A program made the position numbers and the translations under genes. DNA of 64,000 nucleotides from Lysobacter sp. MMG2 (lineage in GTDB: Bacteria; Pseudomonadota; Gammaproteobacteria; Xanthomonadales; Xanthomonadaceae). The stretch lies in the NCBI RefSeq assembly GCF_016735495.2, contig NZ_JAERQY020000006.1, positions 1 through 64,000 of the forward strand, read 5' to 3'. Under the pieces are notes generated by a model. The model did not search any database. It was not told the origin of the DNA and saw nothing but the letters and a program-made list of their open reading frames with translations. This document shows, piece by piece, positions 58,626 through 64,000 of the stretch (its first letter is position 1; each line of letters starts with the position of its first letter).

Positions 58626-60278
58626 ATGTCCAGCAGCAACGTGGCCGAAAGCGGCGGCGCGACGACGGGCCCCTGGTCGCCGCTGCGCGTGCCTACGTTC
58701 CGCGCGCTATGGCTGGCGATCCTGGCCGGCAACATCGGCACGTGGATCCACGATGTCGCCGCCGCGTGGGTGATGGCCGAGACCACCGGTTCGCCCTTCA
58801 TGGTGGCGGCCGTGCAGTCGGCGACGACGCTGCCGGTGGTGCTGCTGGCGATCGTCGCGGGCACGTTGTCGGACATCGTCGACCGCCGTCGCTATCTGAT
58901 CCTCGCGCAGCTGTGGATGTTCATCGTCGCCACGGTGCTGGCGGTGCTGGCGCAGGCGGGTCTGATGACGCCGTGGACGCTGGTCGCGCTGACCTTCGCG
59001 CTCGGCATCGGCGCGGCGATGGCGATGCCCGCGCAGCAGGCGACCACGCCCGAACTCGTGCCGCGCGCGATGCTCGGGTCGGCCGTGGCGCTGGGTTCGC
59101 TGAGCATGAACATCGCGCGTGCGATCGGCCCCGCGCTGGGCGGGCTGATCGTCGCGCAGGCCGGCGTGGCGTGGGCGTTCGCGATCAACGCGGTGTCATT
59201 CCTCGGCGTGATGGTGGTGCTGTGGCGCTGGAAACGCGCGCCGTCGCCGACGACGCTACCGCCGGAAACCTTCGGTGTCGCGCTGCGCGCCGGCTGGCGT
59301 TACGCGCGCCAGGCGACGGTGTTGCAGTCGGTGCTGGTGAAGGCCGGGAGCTTCTTCGTCTTCGCCAGTGCGCTGACCGCGCTGCTGCCCATCGTGGTCA
59401 ACCAGGAACTGCGTGCGAGCGCGGGTGCGTACGGCCTGCTGCTGGGGTGCGTCGGAGTGGGGGCCATCAGCGGCGCCTTGCTGTTGCCGCGACTGCGCCG
59501 CCGGATGGACACCGACCGCATGGTGCTGTGGGCGACGCTGGCCTATGCGGGCTGCATCGCTGCGCTGGCGCTGCTGCGCGACGTGCGCCTGTTGTATCCG
59601 GTGTCGCTGGTCAACGGATTCGCCTGGATCACCGTGCTCTCGTCGTTGCAGATCGCGGCGCAGACGTCGGTGCCGGCGTGGGTGCGCGCGCGTGCGCTGT
59701 CGCTGTACATCGTGGTGTTCTCGGCGGGGCTGGCGTTGGGCAGCCTGGGTTGGGGCACGCTGGCGCAGGCGATCGGCACGCCGCGAACGTTGCTGATCGC
59801 TGCGGCGGGCACGGTCGTCGCGGCGCTGTTCGGCCTGCGTTTTCGTCTGGGCGCGGCGGCACAGGTGGATGTCACGCCGTCCGGGCATTGGCCGCAGCCC
59901 ATCGTCGGTCATGACGTCTCGGGCGATCGTGGGCCGGTGCTGGTGGCGATCGAATACCGCGTGCGGCTGGATCGTCGCGACGAGTTCCTCGCGCTGATGA
60001 GGACGCTCGGCCACGGGCGCCGTCGCAACGGCGCGGTGAGTTGGGGCGTGGCCGAGGACACCGCCGCGCCGGGCGTGTACATGGAGCACTTCGTCGATTG
60101 CTCATGGCTGGAGCATCTGCGCCAGCACGAGCGCGTGACGCAGGACGAGCATCACGTGCAGGACGCGATCGTCGCGCTGCTCGAACCGGGCAGCGCGCCG
60201 GTGGTGCGTCATTTCGTCGGCGGTGCGCCGGGACTGCCGTTGCCTGCGGCCACGGCAGGCGGCAACACGATGGTGTGA
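58626..60278 (+). CDS. MFS exporter (EntS/MFS_3 type) with C-terminal monooxygenase-like domain
   Basis: A 550-aa protein. Residues ~20-415 form twelve helices of an MFS_3 exporter (SPLRVPTFRALWLAILAGN and MSRD-like loop ASGTLSDIVDRRR are typical of this group). Residues ~440-535 form a soluble domain whose strand pattern and VAIEYRVRLDRRDEFLALM start resemble an antibiotic-biosynthesis-monooxygenase (ABM) fold. Bare EntS-type exporters lack this domain. GGAGG lies 6 bases before the ATG. Substrate unknown. Confidence 0.88.
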   Translation: MSSSNVAESGGATTGPWSPLRVPTFRALWLAILAGNIGTWIHDVAAAWVMAETTGSPFMVAAVQSATTLPVVLLAIVAGTLSDIVDRRRYLILAQLWMFIVATVLAVLAQAGLMTPWTLVALTFALGIGAAMAMPAQQATTPELVPRAMLGSAVALGSLSMNIARAIGPALGGLIVAQAGVAWAFAINAVSFLGVMVVLWRWKRAPSPTTLPPETFGVALRAGWRYARQATVLQSVLVKAGSFFVFASALTALLPIVVNQELRASAGAYGLLLGCVGVGAISGALLLPRLRRRMDTDRMVLWATLAYAGCIAALALLRDVRLLYPVSLVNGFAWITVLSSLQIAAQTSVPAWVRARALSLYIVVFSAGLALGSLGWGTLAQAIGTPRTLLIAAAGTVVAALFGLRFRLGAAAQVDVTPSGHWPQPIVGHDVSGDRGPVLVAIEYRVRLDRRDEFLALMRTLGHGRRRNGAVSWGVAEDTAAPGVYMEHFVDCSWLEHLRQHERVTQDEHHVQDAIVALLEPGSAPVVRHFVGGAPGLPLPAATAGGNTMV

Positions 60279-60369
60279 ACGGGCACTGCGCACGGGCGTG
60301 CAAGATCGGGTCGCGCCGCCGCTGTTGTGATCGCGGTGATGCGCGCGGGCGCGGTGCTGGAGGCGTGCG

Positions 60370-60642
60370 ATGAAGCTGTATCTGTTGTCGCTGGCCGTGG
60401 GCCTGCTGGTCGGCGTGATCTATGGCCTGCTCAACGTGCGTTCGCCTGCGCCGCCGGTGGTGGCGCTGGTGGGGTTGCTCGGCATCCTGCTGGGCGAGCA
60501 GTTGGTGCCGTTGGTGAAGCGTGTGGTGGCGCGCGAGCCGGTGAGTGCGGCGTGGGTGCGGGCGCAGTGTGGCTCGCATGTGATGGGGGAGTTGCCGAAG
60601 GGGAATGTGGTGGATTCGGAGGCGTCGCGGAAGGAGGGGTAA
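60370..60642 (+). CDS. XapX-domain (DUF1427) membrane protein
   Basis: A 90-aa protein whose first ~55 residues carry the XapX domain: two helices (LYLLSLAVGLLVGVIYGLLNVRSPAPP and ALVGLLGILLGEQLVPLV, cited as positions 3-29 and 31-50). The tail is charged. XapX proteins often accompany hydrolase or stress genes; function unknown. GGAGG lies 6 bases upstream of the ATG. Probably a separate gene from the MFS exporter, which ends 91 bases earlier. Confidence 0.82.
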   Translation: MKLYLLSLAVGLLVGVIYGLLNVRSPAPPVVALVGLLGILLGEQLVPLVKRVVAREPVSAAWVRAQCGSHVMGELPKGNVVDSEASRKEG

Positions 60643-60657
60643 GGGGGCGGCTGTTCC

Positions 60658-60830
60658 GTCATGCCGGCGAAGGCTGGGGCCCCGGCCCGTAGCGTGCGGC
60701 CACTTCGATAGCGGTGAACCCCGTCACCGTCATCCCGGCGAAGGCCGGGATCCAGGCCCGTCGCGCACGGGCACTCCCTCTGCGGCAACCCACGTCCCCG
60801 TCATTCCAGCGAAAGCTGGAATCCATTTTG
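60658..60830. repeat. REP-like palindromes (partial composite repeat)
   Basis: A degenerate palindrome at 60658, the outer palindrome GTCATCCCGGCGAAGG at about 60732, a GGGCACTCCCTC block, then TTCCAGCGAAAGCTGGAA at about 60805. The order is that of part of composite copy B, joined differently. Confidence 0.72.
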
Positions 60831-60905
60831 ATTTGGCTCTAGCGCTCTTTTCGAGCACAGACCAAAGCAACAACAAAGCTTCCGATCGGCTGCGCCGCTC
60901 GGGTC

Positions 60906-60933
60906 ACTTTTCTTTGCTTGCCCAAAGAAAAGT
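60906..60933. repeat. Perfect 11-bp stem-loop ACTTTTCTTTG/CAAAGAAAAGT
   Basis: ACTTTTCTTTG (60906-60916) and CAAAGAAAAGT (60923-60933) around CTTGCC. It is unusually AT-rich for this genome. The A/T arms could end transcription in either direction, or it may be part of a dispersed element. Confidence 0.75.
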
Positions 60934-61081
60934 AACCAAAAGAAAGGGCAGTGGGCCCAGATCAATCCCACGACCGGAAGGAGCAAGGGCGCGTTCGCGA
61001 TTCGCCATCCATGGCTCAGCGCTCACCGCCGCACATCCATGTGCGGCGCCCTTCGGGGCTAGGGACCTGAAAGGCTGTTCG

Positions 61082-61178
<97 letters not shown>

Positions 61179-61186
61179 ATCGACCG

Positions 61187-61216
61187 TCATCCCGGCGAAG
61201 GCCGGGATCCAGGCCC
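61187..61216. repeat. REP-like palindrome
   Basis: GTCATCCCGGCGAAGGCCGG followed by GATCCAGGCC: the outer end of the composite repeats, standing alone beside the hexamer array. Confidence 0.75.
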
Positions 61217-61353
61217 GTGGAGAATGGGAACTCCGGTAAGCGCGCGGGCACTCCCTTACCGACAACCTATGTCACGTGACATGGTTCACGCGAGAGGGAG
61301 TTCCCGTTGTCTTCAACGAACCACCCAAGTGTCGAAGGCGCTCCAGCAATCCC

Positions 61354-63885
61354 TTACTCGTCGACAATCCGCCTCAGGTCCTGCTCGAGCTTCCCCATCC
61401 CAGCCCACGGATCCTTCCTTCGCCGCTTCAACCGCGCCGGCACGTCCGCGATCGTGAACGCGTCGCCGCGCGTGAGCTTCGCCAGTTCGCTCCATGCCAG
61501 AGGCATCGCCACGGGTGCGCGCGGTCGGGCGCGCAGGGAGTACGAAGCCACCGCCGTCGCGCCTCGGCCGTTGCGCAGGTAGTCGATGAAGATGCGTTTG
61601 TTGCGCAGCCGCTTGCTGGCGACGGAAAGAAAGCGCTCGGGCTCGGATTGCGCCATCACCTCGGCGAAGCTCTGCGCGAAGCGCTTCACCAGCGACCAGT
61701 CGTTGCCGGGATTCAACGGCACCACCACGTGCAATCCCTTGCCGCCGGTGGTGCGCAGGAAGGATTCCAGCTCCAGTTCCACCAGCCGTTTGCGCACGTC
61801 CACCGCGGCGCGCTTCACCTCGGCGAAGGGCAGCTCCGGCGCGGGGTCGAGGTCGAACACGATGCGGTCGGCGCGATCCGGATCGTCCGCGTGCGAGCCC
61901 CACGGGTGGAACTCCAGCGAGTTGAACTGCACCAGCTCCATCAGCGCCGCCGCATCGTCCACCACGAGGTAGTTCGCGTTGTTGCCGGCTTCTTCTTTCA
62001 GTCGGGCGAAGCGGACCAGCTCCATCCCCGGCGTGTGGTGCTTTTGGAAGAAGCACGCCTGGCCCGTGCCGCCGGGGCAGCGGATCACCGACAGCGGACG
62101 GCCGGCGATCTCGGGCAGCAGGTGGTCCATCACCGCCGCGTAGTAGTTCGCGACGTCGAGCTTGGTGTAGCCGTCGTCGGGGTAGATCACCTTGGTCGGG
62201 CTGGTGAGTTTTGGGGCAGTGCGTGAAGTGCTGCCCGCGCTCTTCTTCGCCGTCTTCTTCGCGCGCGCGGAGGTCGGTTTCGTCTGCGCGCGATCGCTGT
62301 CGCCCAGATCGTCGACCGACTTGTCGTCGCGGATCGCCTTCAGCGACGGCTGGCGCAGCAGGCCTTGCCCGCCGACGCCGCGGTAGTTCACTTCCACCAC
62401 GAAGCGCGGTTCGAACCACTTCGCCGAACGCAGGTCGGTGTCGTTCTCGGGCACGAAGACGGTGGGCTCCTTCGTGCCATCGCGACCGAGCCGCTTGCTG
62501 ATGTCCTTGATCATCGCGTCGGAAAAGCCGCTGCCCACGCGGCCGACGTAGGCCCAGCCGTGGCGTTCATCGGGGGTGGCGAGCAGCAGCGAGCCGAAAC
62601 CGCTGCGACTGCCCTTCGGCGCCGTCCAGCCGACCACGGCGTATTCGTCGCTGTGCAGTGACTTGGTCTTGCGCCAGTCGTCGCCGCGACCCGGGTGATA
62701 GGGGCGATCGACGCGTTTGGACACGATGCCTTCGAAGTGCTGCTCGCCCGCCAGTTCGAATGCCTGCACGCCATCGCCCATCGCGTGCGAGCTGTACGAC
62801 AGGTGGCGCGTGCCCTTGCCGAGCAGTTGCTCCAGCAAGGCCTTGCGTTCGATCAGCGGCGCATCGGCGATGTCCACGCCGTCGATGTGCAGTAGGTCGA
62901 ACATCGCATACGACAGCGTTCCCTGGCGTTCGCCGGAGAGCGTTCCCTGCAGCAGGTTGAAATCCTCGCGTGTGCCGCGACCGGCGATCAGCTCGCCGTC
63001 CAGTGCAGCGGATTTCAGCCCCAGCGCTTCGATCGCGCCGGTGATCTCGGGCACCTTGCCGGTCCAGTCCAGCGCGTTGCGCGACCACAGGCGCGCCTTG
63101 CCTTTGGCGATCGTGGTGACGATGCGATAACCGTCCCACTTGATTTCGTGCAGCCACTGGTCGCCGGGCGGTGGCGCCTCGCCGAGTCGCGCCAGTTGCG
63201 GTGCGAAGAACTCCGTCGGCGCGGCGGCCTTTCGCGCGCCGGTGAGTTTCATCGCCAGCTTCGCCCAGTCGCGACGTTTCGTCGCCGACTGCACGGGCAC
63301 GTCGCTGCGGCGCTGGCGAACGGCCTTGCCGCGGCCGGCGCGTTTGGCGTCGTCTTCGGGAGGTGGCGTGACGTCGGCGAGCAGGTCGTCGGCTTCCAGC
63401 GTGCCGGCATACTCGTCCTTCTCCTTGATGAGCAACCACTGCGGTTGCCGCGCGGGCTTGCTCGAACGCACCAGATGCCAGCCGCCCTTGAGCTTGTCGC
63501 CGAACAGTTCGAAGCGCAGATGGCCCTTGGCGAGCTGGGCTTCGGGGTCGTACTTCGTCGCCCACACGCCGTGGTCGAACTGCGCGACGTGGCCGCCGCC
63601 GTAGTGGCCTTTCGGAATGTCGCCTTCGAACGTCGCGTAGTCGACGGGATGGTCCTCCACCTCCACCGCCATGCGCTTCACGTCCGGATCGTAGCTGGGG
63701 CCCTTGGGCACGGCCCAGCTCTTGAGCGCATCGCCTATCTGCAGACGGAAGTCGTAATGGCGTCGGCTGGCGTGGTGCAGCTGCACGACGAAGATCGCGC
63801 GCTTGCCCTGCGGCACGCGCTTGCCGGGTTCGGGCTCGCGGGTCCGGGTGAATTGCCGCTTGCGTCGGTATTCCGTCAGGGTCAT
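61354..63885 (-). CDS. ligD: Multifunctional NHEJ DNA ligase LigD (PE-Lig-Pol)
   Basis: An 843-aa enzyme with three domains in the Pseudomonas order. The 3'-phosphoesterase is at ~30-170 (QLHHASRRHYDFRLQ; GDIPKGHYGGGHV). The ATP-dependent ligase is at ~225-520; its nucleophile is Lys249 in EIKWDGYRI. The primase/polymerase is at ~560-840 (RCPGGTGQACFFQKHHTPG; RIVFDLDPAPE; TTGGKGLHVVVPL). A ~40-residue Lys/Ser-rich linker separates ligase and polymerase. It repairs double-strand breaks with Ku, encoded 11 kb away. Standing alone on the minus strand, its ATG is at 63885. Confidence 0.96.
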   Translation of the reverse strand: MTLTEYRRKRQFTRTREPEPGKRVPQGKRAIFVVQLHHASRRHYDFRLQIGDALKSWAVPKGPSYDPDVKRMAVEVEDHPVDYATFEGDIPKGHYGGGHVAQFDHGVWATKYDPEAQLAKGHLRFELFGDKLKGGWHLVRSSKPARQPQWLLIKEKDEYAGTLEADDLLADVTPPPEDDAKRAGRGKAVRQRRSDVPVQSATKRRDWAKLAMKLTGARKAAAPTEFFAPQLARLGEAPPPGDQWLHEIKWDGYRIVTTIAKGKARLWSRNALDWTGKVPEITGAIEALGLKSAALDGELIAGRGTREDFNLLQGTLSGERQGTLSYAMFDLLHIDGVDIADAPLIERKALLEQLLGKGTRHLSYSSHAMGDGVQAFELAGEQHFEGIVSKRVDRPYHPGRGDDWRKTKSLHSDEYAVVGWTAPKGSRSGFGSLLLATPDERHGWAYVGRVGSGFSDAMIKDISKRLGRDGTKEPTVFVPENDTDLRSAKWFEPRFVVEVNYRGVGGQGLLRQPSLKAIRDDKSVDDLGDSDRAQTKPTSARAKKTAKKSAGSTSRTAPKLTSPTKVIYPDDGYTKLDVANYYAAVMDHLLPEIAGRPLSVIRCPGGTGQACFFQKHHTPGMELVRFARLKEEAGNNANYLVVDDAAALMELVQFNSLEFHPWGSHADDPDRADRIVFDLDPAPELPFAEVKRAAVDVRKRLVELELESFLRTTGGKGLHVVVPLNPGNDWSLVKRFAQSFAEVMAQSEPERFLSVASKRLRNKRIFIDYLRNGRGATAVASYSLRARPRAPVAMPLAWSELAKLTRGDAFTIADVPARLKRRRKDPWAGMGKLEQDLRRIVDE

Positions 63886-64000
63886 CGCAGTGCGTGTATG
63901 GGCGGAGCGTCAACCTTCCGACGCGGGCGGTGGACGCGGCGCGAAATTCGCGCATTGGCGACGGCGGTAACACTCTGCGCATGCGCGGGGGCTTGGCGGC
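63886..64000. other. Window-edge flank, no gene seen
   Basis: 115 bases upstream of ligD up to the end of the window. A promoter for ligD is expected; I see nothing I can name. Confidence 0.5.

Overview
The window is a high-GC chromosome segment with the gene content and repeat style of a Lysobacter-like member of the Xanthomonadaceae (Lysobacteraceae). Pointers are the dispersed palindromes built on GTCATCCCGGCGAAGG, the GAATCCC heptamer arrays between genes, a Wzy-type exopolysaccharide locus with gum-like parts, and many secreted or lipoprotein genes. Naming the genus is inference; there are no rRNA or tRNA genes to test it.

Layout. 1-2459: the right end of an IS3-type element abuts a 5'-truncated copy of a membrane-protein gene (DUF6708-like). 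A 43-codon gene and an intact second copy follow, joined by overlapping stop and start codons. 2456-14000: housekeeping and envelope genes, including two diguanylate cyclases (one MASE2-GGDEF, one GAF-GGDEF), a periplasmic peroxiredoxin, several hydrolases and lipoproteins, and a three-gene cluster of two degenerate type II dehydroquinase-like proteins around a 68-aa protein. 14000-21100: a BON protein, a VOC protein, a beta-lactamase-fold hydrolase, a YCII protein, a cation/proton antiporter, an MmcQ-like protein and a PLP decarboxylase. Two inverted ~250-bp composite repeats bracket three of these genes. 21100-24000: a thiol-redox locus under a MarR-type regulator with a C-terminal cysteine cluster and a clear palindromic operator. 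23640-26824: a divergent response regulator and HWE sensor kinase. 27121-28106: a yybP-ykoY (Mn2+) riboswitch in front of a TerC-family gene.

30523-48312 (minus strand) is an exopolysaccharide locus. It holds an LMW tyrosine phosphatase, a WecA-like initiating transferase fused to a degenerate WecB-like domain, a Wzz/BY-kinase, a glutaminase-less asparagine-synthase-like protein and two paralogous secreted beta-helix proteins. A terminator follows, then a GT4, a Wzx-type flippase, a pyruvyl transferase, a GT2, an EpsG/Wzy polymerase, a YdcF-like protein and a Wza/GumB-like outer-membrane exporter. Together these suffice to start, extend, flip, polymerise, pyruvylate, export and perhaps trim a short-repeat polysaccharide.

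48387-63885: non-homologous end joining is encoded in two places: Ku beside a stand-alone LigD-type primase/polymerase, and a full PE-ligase-polymerase LigD about 11 kb away. Between them lie an amidohydrolase, two cysteine hydrolases of the isochorismatase fold, WrbA, a divergent pirin/LysR pair with a strong dyad between them, a secreted subtilase, an MFS exporter with a C-terminal monooxygenase-like domain and a XapX protein. Repeats cluster at 15040-15465, 18790-19050, 40048-40201 and 60658-61220.
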